64,000 bases of DNA from Desulfoplanes formicivorans (GCF_001748225.1 NZ_BDFE01000004.1:186001-250000); one strand, 5' to 3'; counted from the first letter of the stretch, positions 8,960-18,562 are shown. Numbers and translations: made by a program. The notes: generated by a model not told the origin, from the sequence alone.

Positions 8960-10084
8960 CTAGCCAAAGGCCCTTGCCAGCAGGTGCTGGGACAACCCGC
9001 CAAGATCCTTGACCGTATATCCAAAAACATCCTTCCAAACCGTATCCGACTCCATACAAAAATAGAGCTGCCGATCCATGCCCTTGGACCGCAGCAGGTT
9101 CACCATATGGCGAAACTGCTCCACGCGCAGGGAGCGGAGCAGCCGCTGCTTGCCGTCAATGCCGGGGATGAACTCGTCGTAGATGAATGTACTTGCGGGA
9201 AAATCCCTTTCAATGACCGTCTTGAGTTCCGGCATGCAGCGAAAGGAGCCCAGACTCATGTAGGCAATATCCTCGGGCCTGACATAGTCGAAAATCATGT
9301 CGATGATGTCGGTATAGCCCTGTTGCCAGCCCTCGAACCGGATGATGGGATCAAAATGCAGACACACGCGAAATCCGTTCTCAACGCAGGTTTTCGCGGC
9401 TGCAAGCCGTTCCTCAAGAGATGCGCTCTGGCCCAGTTCTTCATGGGAGGCAACATACGGGGCGTTCAGGGACCAGGCCGGCAAGACCCGGTCGGTTCTG
9501 GTGACCGCGTCCATCCATGACAGGTTCACCACCTTGGATTTGAGCTCAAGGCAGACATTGTCATAGTCTTTCAAAAACGCGACCAGATCCCTGCTGTAGC
9601 CGGTCAATGGCTCAAGAACCAGGGAATCGGTGTACTCTCCGGTCCCGACCCGGAATCGCTTGTTCGGATCATGGCCAAAAGCCATGTCCAGCTCACGCCA
9701 CAAATCCTCCTGATTGGCCCAGACCTTGAGCACGGGATCCTGAAAATAGGCCTGCAGGATGCAGTAGGAGCATTTGAGAGGACAGTTTTCTCCAATGTGA
9801 ATGATCCGGTAGCCGCAACAGCGGTAGTATCTGGTACCCGGGCAAAACCGCAAAAAGGTTCCCTTGTACTCCTTGAGATACAGGGAATCGCCGCTTCCGG
9901 AAATGAGACCGTCCAGATTCTGCCCGGGCTCAAGAACCGTCCAGGGCACGTGCGGCAGTCTTGTGCGCACGCGCTGGGCCATGGGAGAATTTTCAACGGC
10001 ATGATCAACATAGACCCTTTTAATGGAGCGCAGATACGCAGGCAGTTCCCGTTTGCCAGGCGTGGCTGATGACGACACGTTCAT
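8960..10084 (-). CDS. Spore photoproduct lyase-like radical SAM protein
   Basis: A 374-residue radical SAM enzyme with the CxxxCxxC cluster (CPLKCSYC, about residue 101) followed by ILQAYFQDP, the pattern of the spore photoproduct lyase (SplB) family. Further SPL-like segments are RVGTGEYTDSLVLEPLTGYS and SLNAPYVASHEELGQSASLEERLAAA. SPL repairs the spore thymine dimer in endospore formers; this organism appears not to be one, so its substrate is unclear. The ATG overlaps the stop of the ParB-domain gene (ATGA), so the two are translationally coupled. Family call is good; reaction is inferred. Confidence 0.85.
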   Translation of the reverse strand: MNVSSSATPGKRELPAYLRSIKRVYVDHAVENSPMAQRVRTRLPHVPWTVLEPGQNLDGLISGSGDSLYLKEYKGTFLRFCPGTRYYRCCGYRIIHIGENCPLKCSYCILQAYFQDPVLKVWANQEDLWRELDMAFGHDPNKRFRVGTGEYTDSLVLEPLTGYSRDLVAFLKDYDNVCLELKSKVVNLSWMDAVTRTDRVLPAWSLNAPYVASHEELGQSASLEERLAAAKTCVENGFRVCLHFDPIIRFEGWQQGYTDIIDMIFDYVRPEDIAYMSLGSFRCMPELKTVIERDFPASTFIYDEFIPGIDGKQRLLRSLRVEQFRHMVNLLRSKGMDRQLYFCMESDTVWKDVFGYTVKDLGGLSQHLLARAFG

Positions 10085-11034
10085 GACCGTCCTCCTGCAG
10101 GGTCAAGATCGGCCCATACCTTGTCTTTGGCAATCCGTGCCAGTTCCTCGACCCTCTGATCCAGATCGCGTGGAGACGCCACCCTGGTTGACAGGGCAAC
10201 AACCCGCGTCTCGAAATTATCAGGCTGTTCAATACGCCATTGGGAGCCCGCCACCACGTCCTGGGAACGCTTGCGAAATTCCCGTTCCTGCTGACACAGG
10301 CGGGGATAGCGGCCGGCACGGGCCGCAGAAAGCAGCCGGGTCATGGCATCCCTGGGCGAAAGCTCAAGGGACAAAATGGTGTCCAGACCCAGCTTTTTTA
10401 TCAAGGCCGGCACAGAACACCCCTTCATGCGACTGGCTTCCCATATCCAGGTCACAAAATGGACCGCATTGTTCTTGGACCAGGACATATCCTGAAAATA
10501 TGCCTGCAGGGTGCGCAGATCATCCGGTGTAAACCGTGTCAGCACCTTGGCAAGGGCCAGGGGAACATGCCCCTTGACCAGAAGATGGTCCCACGACTCG
10601 GGCAGCTTGAGCCAGTCGCCAAGCAGGGACCATTGCCTGGAATGACTGGAAACCCCCAGAGGTACGGCCAGGGAGGTCAGATCCTTGGTACAGGTGGCAA
10701 AATAGCGCAACGCTCTGATCATGGCTCCATCATCCAGAACCTCGCTGCTGTTGCTCTCGAGATACACGAGGCCCCGCTGCAGGGGAGAAACCGAATCAAG
10801 CATCAGGGTTTGCACCGGACGCCCGAGCTGCGCCAACGCCCTGACCCGCCTTTGGCCAGCAAGCAGACAGGGAGTATCCCCCTCAAGGGTGGCCAGAACC
10901 GGGACAAGCTGACCGATTCGCTCAAGAGAGCCCAGAAGCCGGTCGTCAAAGGTTCTGGGCCAGAAAAGGCTGGGCAATTCCATGTTGAAACGGGTGGCCT
11001 CGATTTCCACAACCGCGGGTCGTTCACTTGGCAT
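10081..11034 (-). CDS. ParB N-terminal-domain (ParB/RepB-like) protein
   Basis: A 317-residue protein with a ParB-type nuclease/CTP-binding fold at the N-terminus: ERIGQLVPVLATLEGDTPCLLAGQRRVRALAQLG, where GQRRVRA corresponds to the ParB GERRxRA box. The middle has a probable helix-turn-helix region (TSLAVPLGVSSHSRQWSLLGDWLKLPESW). The frame extends to 11196, but AAGGA seven bases before the ATG at 11034 fixes the start. It lacks a ParA partner; instead it overlaps the radical SAM gene by 4 bases. It may be a regulator or DNA-binding partner of that enzyme rather than a chromosome partition protein. Confidence 0.75.
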   Translation of the reverse strand: MPSERPAVVEIEATRFNMELPSLFWPRTFDDRLLGSLERIGQLVPVLATLEGDTPCLLAGQRRVRALAQLGRPVQTLMLDSVSPLQRGLVYLESNSSEVLDDGAMIRALRYFATCTKDLTSLAVPLGVSSHSRQWSLLGDWLKLPESWDHLLVKGHVPLALAKVLTRFTPDDLRTLQAYFQDMSWSKNNAVHFVTWIWEASRMKGCSVPALIKKLGLDTILSLELSPRDAMTRLLSAARAGRYPRLCQQEREFRKRSQDVVAGSQWRIEQPDNFETRVVALSTRVASPRDLDQRVEELARIAKDKVWADLDPAGGRS

Positions 11035-11088
11035 ACCATTGTCCTTGTTATTGAGAATAACCGGGGGGATCCGATCTTTTTTTCCGCC

Positions 11089-11118
11089 TTGACAAGCTTG
11101 TTTGCATCTACCTAATAG
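11089..11118 (+). promoter_or_regulatory. Possible promoter for the EF-G-like gene
   Basis: TTGACA at 11089-11094 is followed 18 bases later by TAATAG (11113-11118) in the divergent gap, leaving a leader of about 200 bases before 11331. The -35 is perfect but the -10 is weak, so this is only a candidate. Confidence 0.3.
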
Positions 11119-11330
11119 ACCACGGATACTAAGAGGTTTAGAAGTATGAGCATTGAAGTGATCTGCATGATCGTCGCTGATGCCAGCATATGTCATTCAA
11201 AGGATGCGAACCTTGTCAAAATTCCATTTTTTTTCAAGTGCGTTTTTTCAAGCACAACAATGCGATTTTCCGGCCTGGTACCATCCTCTGATTTTTCACA
11301 TAATCGCAGCATAAGGACAGGGAGACTTTG

Positions 11331-13391
11331 ATGGTTGAGAAACTCAAGGAACAAAGGACCTACGCCATTGCCGGACACGGCGGCACAGGCAAGACCTCGG
11401 TAGCTGAAATGATCCTGCTCAATGCAGGAAATATCACCCGACTCGGCAAGATCGAAGAAGGGACAACCAGCCTGGATTACGAGCCCGAAGAGATCAAGCG
11501 ACGCGGCAGTATTCAGCCTGCAGTGGCTTCCTATGCCTGGAACAAGAACGATCACTTCCTCCTGGACACTCCCGGGGACAACAACTTCATTGGCGACCTC
11601 CCCTACCAGCTCATGGCTGTTGACAGTGCCGTCTTTGTCATTGACGCCATTGACGGGGTCAAACCTCTGACCAAAAAATTATGGAGCGAGGTGGACAAGG
11701 CCCAACTGCCCACCATCATCTTCATCAACAAAATCGATCGCGAACGGGCCAACTTCGACCAGGCCTTTGACGGGCTTTCCTCGATCCTCGGCCTCAAACC
11801 GGTCCTGCTGTACATGCCCATTGGAGCGGAAGCCGACTTCAAGGGGCTTGTGGACATCCTCAACGAAAAGGCTCTGTATTTTCAGGAAGACGGTTCCATC
11901 AAGGAAGGGGACATCCCCGAGGACATGCAGGACACCATTGCCGTCATCCGGGAAACCACCATCGAAAACATCGCGGAAAGCGATGAAGAACTGATGGAAA
12001 CCTATCTGGAAGAAGGCTCCCTTACCTGGGACGAAATTGTTTCCGGACTTCGCAAGGGAACCCTTTCCCGGGAAATCGTTCCCGTGTGCGCGGGTTCGGC
12101 CCTGACCAACCGGGGTGGAGTGCAGCTCCTTGATGCCATCCAGGATTTCCTGCCCTCTCCCTTGGAACATCCCCAGTGGCAGGGTGTCAACGACACCACA
12201 AGACCCAGTGATCCCGAGGCCCCTTTTGCCGGATTTGTTTTCAAGACCATTGCCGACCCCTTTGCCGGACAGCTCAATATTGTCCGCATTCTTTCGGGAA
12301 CCGTCACCTCGGACATGCCCGTTGTCAACGCCACCCGGGAAAGCAAGGAAAAATTCGGCCAGATCCTGCTTTTGGAAGGCAAAAAGCAGACCCCCTGCAA
12401 AAAAGAACTGGGCCCCGGCGCCATCTTCGCCCTGGCCAAGCTCAAGAATACCGGCACCGGAGACTGCCTGTGCGACGAGAAATCCCCCTTCCTGCCCAAG
12501 CTTCCCGAGCTGCCACCAACCATCATTTCCTACGCATTGAGCGCTGCGGAAAAAGGTGACGAAGACAAGGTCTTTGCGGCTGTTCAGCGCTTGCTGGACG
12601 AAGATATCGTGCTTTCCCTGTCGCGCAACGAGGAAACCGGGGACATGCTTCTTGCCGGTATGGGACAGCTGCACATCGAACTGTCCGTGGAAAAGATCAA
12701 ACGCCGCTACAAGGCCGACATCCTCCTCAAAACCCCCAAGATTCCCTACCGGGAAACCATCAAGGGATCGGCAGAAGTCCAGGGACGCCACAAGAAACAG
12801 TCGGGCGGCCGCGGCCAGTTCGGCGACTGCTGGATCAAGATGGAACCCAATGTCCGGGGCGGCGGCTACGAATTCGTCAACGCCATTGTGGGCGGGGTTA
12901 TTCCCAAACAGTACATCCCTGCCGTGGACAAGGGCATCCAGGAAGCCTCCACCCGGGGCGTGCTGGCAGGATATCCGCTGATCGACTTCAAGGTCACCCT
13001 GTATGATGGTTCCTATCATGCCGTTGATTCCTCGGAAATGGCCTTCAAGGTGGCCGGGTCCCTGGCCTTCAAAAAGGCCGCCGAACAATGCAAACCGGTT
13101 CTTCTTGAGCCCATCATGCACATGTCGGTCTTTGTTCCCGACGAATACATGGGCGATGTCATCGGCGATCTTTCCGGCCGACGCGGCAAGGTTCTGGGCT
13201 CTGATTCGGACAAGGGAATCACGGAAATCCAGGCCCATGTTCCCCTGGCCGAAGTCCTCAAGTATGCTCCGGATCTTCGTTCCATGACAGGAGGCCAGGG
13301 AACCTTCACCATGGAATTCGACCATTATGAGGAATGTCCTTCCCAGGTCACCGAAAAAGTGATCGAAGAAAGCAAAAAAGACACGGAATAA
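11331..13391 (+). CDS. EF-G-like GTPase (EF-G2 type)
   Basis: A 686-residue homologue with all five EF-G domains. The nucleotide-binding motifs are non-canonical: the P-loop is GHGGTGKT (residues 15-22) in place of AHIDAGKT, switch II reads DTPGDNNF (79-86), so the His that activates GTP hydrolysis in DTPGH is Asp, and switch I has RRGSIQ instead of RGITI. NKID and CAGSAL are kept. Domain IV (GRHKKQSGGRGQFGDCWIKMEP) and the C-terminal GRRGKVLGSDSDKG segment are intact. These traits fit the EF-G-like paralogue family rather than the main translocase. GGGAG precedes the ATG; a strong terminator follows. Confidence 0.9.
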   Translation: MVEKLKEQRTYAIAGHGGTGKTSVAEMILLNAGNITRLGKIEEGTTSLDYEPEEIKRRGSIQPAVASYAWNKNDHFLLDTPGDNNFIGDLPYQLMAVDSAVFVIDAIDGVKPLTKKLWSEVDKAQLPTIIFINKIDRERANFDQAFDGLSSILGLKPVLLYMPIGAEADFKGLVDILNEKALYFQEDGSIKEGDIPEDMQDTIAVIRETTIENIAESDEELMETYLEEGSLTWDEIVSGLRKGTLSREIVPVCAGSALTNRGGVQLLDAIQDFLPSPLEHPQWQGVNDTTRPSDPEAPFAGFVFKTIADPFAGQLNIVRILSGTVTSDMPVVNATRESKEKFGQILLLEGKKQTPCKKELGPGAIFALAKLKNTGTGDCLCDEKSPFLPKLPELPPTIISYALSAAEKGDEDKVFAAVQRLLDEDIVLSLSRNEETGDMLLAGMGQLHIELSVEKIKRRYKADILLKTPKIPYRETIKGSAEVQGRHKKQSGGRGQFGDCWIKMEPNVRGGGYEFVNAIVGGVIPKQYIPAVDKGIQEASTRGVLAGYPLIDFKVTLYDGSYHAVDSSEMAFKVAGSLAFKKAAEQCKPVLLEPIMHMSVFVPDEYMGDVIGDLSGRRGKVLGSDSDKGITEIQAHVPLAEVLKYAPDLRSMTGGQGTFTMEFDHYEECPSQVTEKVIEESKKDTE

Positions 13392-13396
13392 CATCC

Positions 13397-13427
13397 AAGG
13401 GGCCGTTTGCAAACGGCCCCTTTTTTT
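13397..13427 (+). terminator. Rho-independent terminator after the EF-G-like gene
   Basis: GGGGCCGTTTGC pairs with the following AAACGGCCCC in a GC-rich stem, then TTTTTTT. It lies 5 bases after the stop codon. Confidence 0.93.
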
Positions 13428-13510
13428 CTCCTTCTTGTGCTTTGTCAGCCTTTTGGATACATGGACCGTATTCTTTTGCCTCCCCTCTTTGATTCAATGT
13501 AAGGAAGTCC

Positions 13511-14221
13511 ATGTTTCGCTCCATCTATGCCTATACGGCAATCATCCTCTCCATCATTCTTGGTGGCACGATTCTCATCCCCCTGTCCTATATTGATCCA
13601 TCTGGACGATCCGCGTACCGCCTTGCTGCCGCATGGGCCCGATTCTGTGTCCGCGTCTGTGGGATCACCCTTGAAACCGACTTGAAAGAACTCGATCCTG
13701 ACAAACGGTACATCTTTGTTGCCAATCATCAAAGCCAGGTCGACATCCCCATTCTCATGGCCCTTTTCGCCCGGTTCAACATTTCCTTCCTGGCCAAGCA
13801 CAGCCTTTTTTCCATTCCTGTTCTCGGACGGGCCATGCGCAATCTGGGATGCGTACCCATCGATCGGACCAATCCCCGCAAGGCACTTCGAGCCCTGAGC
13901 CAGGCCATCAGCCAGACCGGAGAATCCCATTCCTTTCTCGTCTTTCCCGAAGGGACCCGCAACCAGCAGCTGGGACAGTTCAAGCCCGGAGCCATTATCA
14001 TGGCCCTTAAAAGCAAACGGCCCATTGTTCCGGTGGTCATTGACGGATCCGGCCGGATTCTGCCCAAGGGGAGCTGGCGGATCACTCCTGGAACGGTTCG
14101 CGTTTTCGGAATGGAACCCATCGAATTTCAAGGGAACTCTGCCCTCAAACAGAGAGAAGCACTCACGCGGGATGTATGGAACTTGATGAACAACAAACTC
14201 TTGGAGTCATCCAATGAATAA
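13511..14221 (+). CDS. plsC: 1-acyl-sn-glycerol-3-phosphate acyltransferase
   Basis: A 236-residue PlsC-family acyltransferase that makes phosphatidic acid from lysophosphatidic acid at the inner membrane. It has one N-terminal hydrophobic helix (AIILSIILGGTILIPL), the catalytic NHQSQVD motif (HX4D), PIDRTNPRKA, and FPEGTR for glycerol-phosphate binding. The 3' end overlaps the ribonuclease J gene by 8 bases, so the pair is co-transcribed. Substrate chain length cannot be told from sequence. Confidence 0.93.
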   Translation: MFRSIYAYTAIILSIILGGTILIPLSYIDPSGRSAYRLAAAWARFCVRVCGITLETDLKELDPDKRYIFVANHQSQVDIPILMALFARFNISFLAKHSLFSIPVLGRAMRNLGCVPIDRTNPRKALRALSQAISQTGESHSFLVFPEGTRNQQLGQFKPGAIIMALKSKRPIVPVVIDGSGRILPKGSWRITPGTVRVFGMEPIEFQGNSALKQREALTRDVWNLMNNKLLESSNE

Positions 14222-15881
14222 ACCACATGTTACCCTGACGCCCCTTGGCGGTCTGGGCGAAATAGGGATGAACTGCATGGCCCTGGAAACGCCGGATTCC
14301 CTGGTCCTGATCGACTGCGGGCTCATGTTTCCCGATGATTACCTGCTGGGCGTTGACGTGGTCATTCCCTGTCTTGATTTCATTATTGAACGGCAGGACA
14401 AGCTCAAGGGCATTGTCCTGACCCATGGTCACGAAGACCATATAGGAGCCCTTCCCTGGCTCATGAAACAGGTTCGCGCCCCTCTTTTCAGCTCGGAATT
14501 CACCCTGGCCCTTGTGCGAAGAAAACTCGAAGAACACGGCCTGGCCGATACCCTTGACCTGAGGCCGGTCAAGGGCAGGGACAAGGTCAGCCTGGGCGAA
14601 TTTACCTTCCATTTTTTCCGGGTCTGTCACTCCATCATCGAAGGCTTCGGCCTGGGCATTGAAACCCCGGTGGGCAGGATCTTTCACACCGGTGATTTCA
14701 AAATCGACCGCAACCCCATGGACGGACACGCCACCGACCTGGAAGGGATCCGGCAATTTGCCAGCCAGGGGGTCAAACTCCTTTTTTCCGATTCCACCAA
14801 TGTGGAACGCGACGGCTTCGCCCTCACCGAGCGGGAAATCAAGGCCTCTCTCAATGATATCGTCAAGAAGGCCAAGGGCCGCATTCTGGTGACCCTGTTT
14901 TCCAGCCACATCCAGCGCATCCAGGAAATTTTCGACCTGGCCCGGGAATATGGCCGCAAGGTGGCCATCAGCGGCAAATCCATTGCCTCGAACATTGAAA
15001 TTGCCCGGGAACTGGGACACCTGCACTTTTCCCAGGACAACTATTGTGAACTGGAAGACCTCCCGGGCCTTGACGACTCCAAAGTGGTGCTCATTCTTAC
15101 GGGCTCCCAGGGCGAACCCCTGTCGGCGTTGAGCCGTCTGTCCAGGGGTGAACACCGGCAGCTCAACGTGCACAAGGGTGACACCGTCATCATGTCTTCG
15201 CGGTTTATCCCCGGCAACACCAAGGCCATCACCAAGGTGATCAATGACCTCTATCGTCTGGGTGCCGAGGTTCTGTACAAGAAGGTCCAGGCCATCCACG
15301 CGTCAGGTCATGCCCACAAGGAAGAATTGCGCATCATGCTCGAGACCGTATCCCCGAAATTTTTCATCCCGGTGCACGGGGAATACCGCCACCTGCTCAA
15401 GCATGCGGACCTGGCCCAGGAATGCGGTGTGGCTCCGGAACGAACCATCATTCTTGAAGACGGCCATCCCATAACCTTTTTCAAGGATTCCATCCGCCTG
15501 GAAGAGACCATCCGGGCCGAATCCCTGCTGGTGGACGGCAAGGGAGTCGGGGACGTCGGGCAGACCGTCATCAAGGAACGCCAGATCCTTGGGGGCGAAG
15601 GGCTGGTGATTGTCGTTCTTGTTGTTGATCCCGGAAGAGGGGGAATCGTGCTTGGCCCCCAGATACTGTCCAAGGGATTCATTTTCGAACAGCACCTCTC
15701 TCACGTGCTGGAAGATGCCAAGGAAATCGTTCTGGACGTCTTTGAAAATATCGATCCCCGTGATACCAGAAAGCTCAAGGAACGCATCCGCTCGTCCCTG
15801 AGACGATTTTTCAAAAAACTTCTGGGTCGCGATCCGGTTGTCGTTCCCCTGGTCATTGATATTTCCAAGGATGAAAAATAA
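14214..15881 (+). CDS. rnj: Ribonuclease J
   Basis: A 555-residue metallo-beta-lactamase/beta-CASP nuclease. The metal site is HGHEDHIG (residues near 67-74) with further ligands in HTGDFKID and HASGHAHKEEL; the C-terminal domain follows. RNase J has 5'-3' exo- and endonuclease activity and matures or decays mRNA and rRNA. The ATG lies inside the end of plsC (8-base overlap). The length matches RNase J rather than the shorter RNase Z or CPSF-like proteins. Confidence 0.93.
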   Translation: MNKPHVTLTPLGGLGEIGMNCMALETPDSLVLIDCGLMFPDDYLLGVDVVIPCLDFIIERQDKLKGIVLTHGHEDHIGALPWLMKQVRAPLFSSEFTLALVRRKLEEHGLADTLDLRPVKGRDKVSLGEFTFHFFRVCHSIIEGFGLGIETPVGRIFHTGDFKIDRNPMDGHATDLEGIRQFASQGVKLLFSDSTNVERDGFALTEREIKASLNDIVKKAKGRILVTLFSSHIQRIQEIFDLAREYGRKVAISGKSIASNIEIARELGHLHFSQDNYCELEDLPGLDDSKVVLILTGSQGEPLSALSRLSRGEHRQLNVHKGDTVIMSSRFIPGNTKAITKVINDLYRLGAEVLYKKVQAIHASGHAHKEELRIMLETVSPKFFIPVHGEYRHLLKHADLAQECGVAPERTIILEDGHPITFFKDSIRLEETIRAESLLVDGKGVGDVGQTVIKERQILGGEGLVIVVLVVDPGRGGIVLGPQILSKGFIFEQHLSHVLEDAKEIVLDVFENIDPRDTRKLKERIRSSLRRFFKKLLGRDPVVVPLVIDISKDEK

Positions 15882-15998
15882 GATATTTCGGCCAGTAAAC
15901 AAGGGCGCCTTGGTGATATTTGTCAGCTTTTACCAGGGCGCTTGCAAACTTGCATCCGGGGATCTTTTCGTATAGGGATCACCGACTCAAAATTCGCA

Positions 15999-16054
15999 CG
16001 TCTGGCAAAAGCCTGGGTGCCCCATGGTGGGGTGCGGTCTTTTGCAACCAGACG
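15999..16054 (+). promoter_or_regulatory. Structured leader hairpin before rpsB
   Basis: Nested complementary blocks CGTCTG/CAGACG, GCAAAAG/CTTTTGC and CCCCA/TGGGG fold the 56 bases just upstream of the rpsB ribosome binding site (AGGAGG at 16068) into one long hairpin. There is no U-run. Structured rpsB leaders mediate S2 autoregulation in other bacteria; that role is inferred here. Confidence 0.55.
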
Positions 16055-16076
16055 GAGGAACAACCCAGGAGGAAGC

Positions 16077-16850
16077 ATGGCATACGTAACCATGAAGCAG
16101 ATGCTGGAAACCGGTGTCCATTTCGGCCACCAGACCAAACGCTGGAACCCCAAGATGCGCCCCTACATTTTCGGTGCACGCAAGGGCATCCACATCATGG
16201 ATCTCCAGCAGACCGTCAAGCTGTTCAGAACCGCCCACGATTTCATCGTCAACCTGGTAGCCAACGGTGAAAAGATCATCTTTGTCGGCACCAAGCGCCA
16301 GGCCCAGGACGTTGTCAAGGCCGAAGCCGAACGGGCCGGAATGTACTATGTGACCAACAGATGGCTGGGTGGCACCCTGACCAATTTCCAGACCATCAAG
16401 CGCAGCATCGACCGGATGAAAAACCTTGAAGCCATGTTCGAGGACGGCAGCATCAACCGCTTCCTGAAAAAGGAAATTGTGCGCATGCAGCGCGAGGTGA
16501 ACAAGCTGAACCAGAACCTCGGCGGGATCAAGGACATGGACAAGCTCCCGGCTGCAGCGTTCATCATCGATCCCCACCGGGAAGACATCGCGGTCAAGGA
16601 ATGCCGTACACTGGGCATCCCCATTGTTGCCGTGGTTGACTCCAACTGCGACCCCGATGTGATCGATTATATCATTCCAGGAAACGATGATGCCATCAGG
16701 GCCATCAAGCTGTTCGCATCCGCCATTGCCGAGGCCTGCCTCGAAGGCAAGGAGCAGTATGCCGCCAACATGGACAAGGATGCCGAAGTCGAACTGGCCA
16801 AGGCCGCACAGGAAGAAGCGGCCCAGGAAGCCGACAAGGAGGAAAAATAG
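16077..16850 (+). CDS. rpsB: 30S ribosomal protein S2
   Basis: A 257-residue S2 with the canonical start [27 protein letters not shown] and signatures [18 protein letters not shown] and [13 protein letters not shown], and [20 protein letters not shown] near the C-terminus. The frame is open upstream to 15942, but AGGAGG 4 bases before ATG 16077 and the family N-terminus set the start. It ends with TAG one base before the tsf ATG. The C-terminal tail is Ala/Glu-rich. Confidence 0.98.
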   Translation: MAYVTMKQMLETGVHFGHQTKRWNPKMRPYIFGARKGIHIMDLQQTVKLFRTAHDFIVNLVANGEKIIFVGTKRQAQDVVKAEAERAGMYYVTNRWLGGTLTNFQTIKRSIDRMKNLEAMFEDGSINRFLKKEIVRMQREVNKLNQNLGGIKDMDKLPAAAFIIDPHREDIAVKECRTLGIPIVAVVDSNCDPDVIDYIIPGNDDAIRAIKLFASAIAEACLEGKEQYAANMDKDAEVELAKAAQEEAAQEADKEEK

Positions 16851-16851
16851 T

Positions 16852-17724
16852 ATGGGTATCACCGCACAGCAGGTCAAGACACTGCGAGAGAAAACCGGTG
16901 TCGGGATGATGGATTGCAAAAAGGCTCTGGTGGAATGCGATGGCAATGAAGAAGCCGCTGTCGCCTACCTCCGCGAAAAGGGTCTTGCCAAGGCACAGAA
17001 AAAGGCCGGCCGGGCCACTTCCGAAGGCTGGATCGGCTACGCTGCCACCGACGACCTTTCCGCTGCCACCCTGGTGGAGCTCAAGTGTGAAACCGATTTT
17101 GTGGCCAAAAATGAAAAATTCCAGGAAACCCTGGCAACCATCGCCCAGACCCTCAACGCCCAGCAGGCGGCCACCAACGCCCCTGTTGCGCTTACAGAAG
17201 AACAGGCAGCCCCCTTTGCCGAGGGCGTCAATGAACTGATCACCGTTCTTGGCGAGAACACCCAGCTCGGTCGCTTCTGCAAGCTGGCCTTGGACGGTGC
17301 CGGCATGATCGGCCACTATATCCATGCCAACGGTAAAATCGGCGTTCTCGTGGCCATTGAAACCGGTTCCGAGGAAAGTGCGGGCAAGGATGAGCTCAAG
17401 GTCATGGCCAAGGACATCGCCATGCAGATCGCAGCCGTCAACCCGGCATGCTGCACCCCCGAGGAGCTCCCCCAGGACGTCATTGCCAAGGAAAAGGAAA
17501 TATACCTCAATCAGGCCAAGGAAGAAGGCAAGCCTGAACACATTGCCGAAAAGATCGTCACCGGACGGTTGAACAAATACTACAAGGAAGTCTGTCTTGT
17601 AGAACAGCCGTTCATCAAGGACGATTCCAAGGCCATCAAGGACCTGATCAAGGAAACAGCCAAAGCTCTTGGCGACACGGTCAAGATCACTGGTTTTTGC
17701 AGAATGGCCCTTGGCGAGGAATAA
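16852..17724 (+). CDS. tsf: Elongation factor Ts
   Basis: A 290-residue EF-Ts, the nucleotide exchange factor of EF-Tu. It begins MGITAQQVKTLREKTGVGMMDCKKAL, with the signature ELKCETDFVAKNEKF and the later VNPACCTPEELP and IVTGRLNKYYKEVCLVEQPF segments. It starts one base past the rpsB stop and has AAGGAGG inside the rpsB end. A UUCG-loop terminator follows, so rpsB-tsf is a unit. Confidence 0.98.
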   Translation: MGITAQQVKTLREKTGVGMMDCKKALVECDGNEEAAVAYLREKGLAKAQKKAGRATSEGWIGYAATDDLSAATLVELKCETDFVAKNEKFQETLATIAQTLNAQQAATNAPVALTEEQAAPFAEGVNELITVLGENTQLGRFCKLALDGAGMIGHYIHANGKIGVLVAIETGSEESAGKDELKVMAKDIAMQIAAVNPACCTPEELPQDVIAKEKEIYLNQAKEEGKPEHIAEKIVTGRLNKYYKEVCLVEQPFIKDDSKAIKDLIKETAKALGDTVKITGFCRMALGEE

Positions 17725-17745
17725 CAGCATATCGAGCACAAAACA

Positions 17746-17767
17746 GGGAGCTTCGGCTCCCTTTTTT
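17746..17767 (+). terminator. Rho-independent terminator after tsf
   Basis: Perfect stem GGGAGC-TTCG-GCTCCC with a stable UUCG tetraloop, followed by TTTTTT, 22 bases after the tsf stop. Confidence 0.95.
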
Positions 17768-17841
17768 GTGCCGTCTTTTTTTTTGCCTCTTGGACATCTT
17801 TCCTGTAAACACTCACGAACACGTTCGCGTAAGGAGACCAC

Positions 17842-18561
17842 ATGTCGACATTCCACTACCCCCGTGTGCTTCTCAAACTCAGTGGCGAAGCCCTGGCTGG
17901 TGAGCAGCGATTCGGGATCGATCCGGAAATTGTCCGGTCCATAAGCCGGGAACTCGCCGAGATAGCCGCCCTGGGAGTCCAGATGGCCATTGTCATTGGC
18001 GGTGGCAACATCTTCCGGGGCATTTCCTCGTCGGCAACAGGAATGGACAGGTCTTCGGCCGACTACATGGGCATGCTGGCAACGGTGATGAACGCCCTGG
18101 CCGTTCAGGACGCGCTGGAAAAGGAAAACATACCCACCCGGGTCATGTCGGCCATCACCATGCGCGAGGTGGCAGAACCCTATATTCGACGCAGGGCCAT
18201 CCGCCACCTGGAAAAAGGCCGGGTGATCATCTGCGCGGCCGGAACAGGCATCCCCTATTTCACCACGGATACGGCCGCTGTCATCCGAGCTCTGGAACTC
18301 AAGGCCAATGCCATTTTAAAGGCCACCCGGGTCAACGGAGTCTACGACCGCGATCCGGAAAAGGATGCCAACGCCACCATGTACCAGTCCCTTAGCTACA
18401 TCGAGGTCCTGCAAAAAAAGCTTCGGGTCATGGATTCTGCAGCCATATCCCTGTGCATGGACAACAACCTGCCCATTGAAGTCTTCAACCTTTTTTGCAA
18501 GGGCAACATCAAACGGGTCGTTCTTGGAGAGACCGTTGGAACACGAGTACAAGGAGAATAG
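17842..18561 (+). CDS. pyrH: UMP kinase
   Basis: A 239-residue hexameric-type UMP kinase making UDP from UMP. Signature segments: [12 protein letters not shown] near the N-terminus, [10 protein letters not shown] (phosphate binding), [20 protein letters not shown], and [26 protein letters not shown] precedes ATG. It ends with TAG one base before frr. It starts the pyrH-frr-uppS-cdsA-dxr-rseP run that is conserved in many bacteria. Confidence 0.97.
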   Translation: MSTFHYPRVLLKLSGEALAGEQRFGIDPEIVRSISRELAEIAALGVQMAIVIGGGNIFRGISSSATGMDRSSADYMGMLATVMNALAVQDALEKENIPTRVMSAITMREVAEPYIRRRAIRHLEKGRVIICAAGTGIPYFTTDTAAVIRALELKANAILKATRVNGVYDRDPEKDANATMYQSLSYIEVLQKKLRVMDSAAISLCMDNNLPIEVFNLFCKGNIKRVVLGETVGTRVQGE

Positions 18562-18562
18562 C

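Noticed and set aside
11679-13412. Minus-strand ORF of 577 codons opposite the EF-G-like gene
   Set aside because: Antisense of a clearly coding frame; no recognisable protein.
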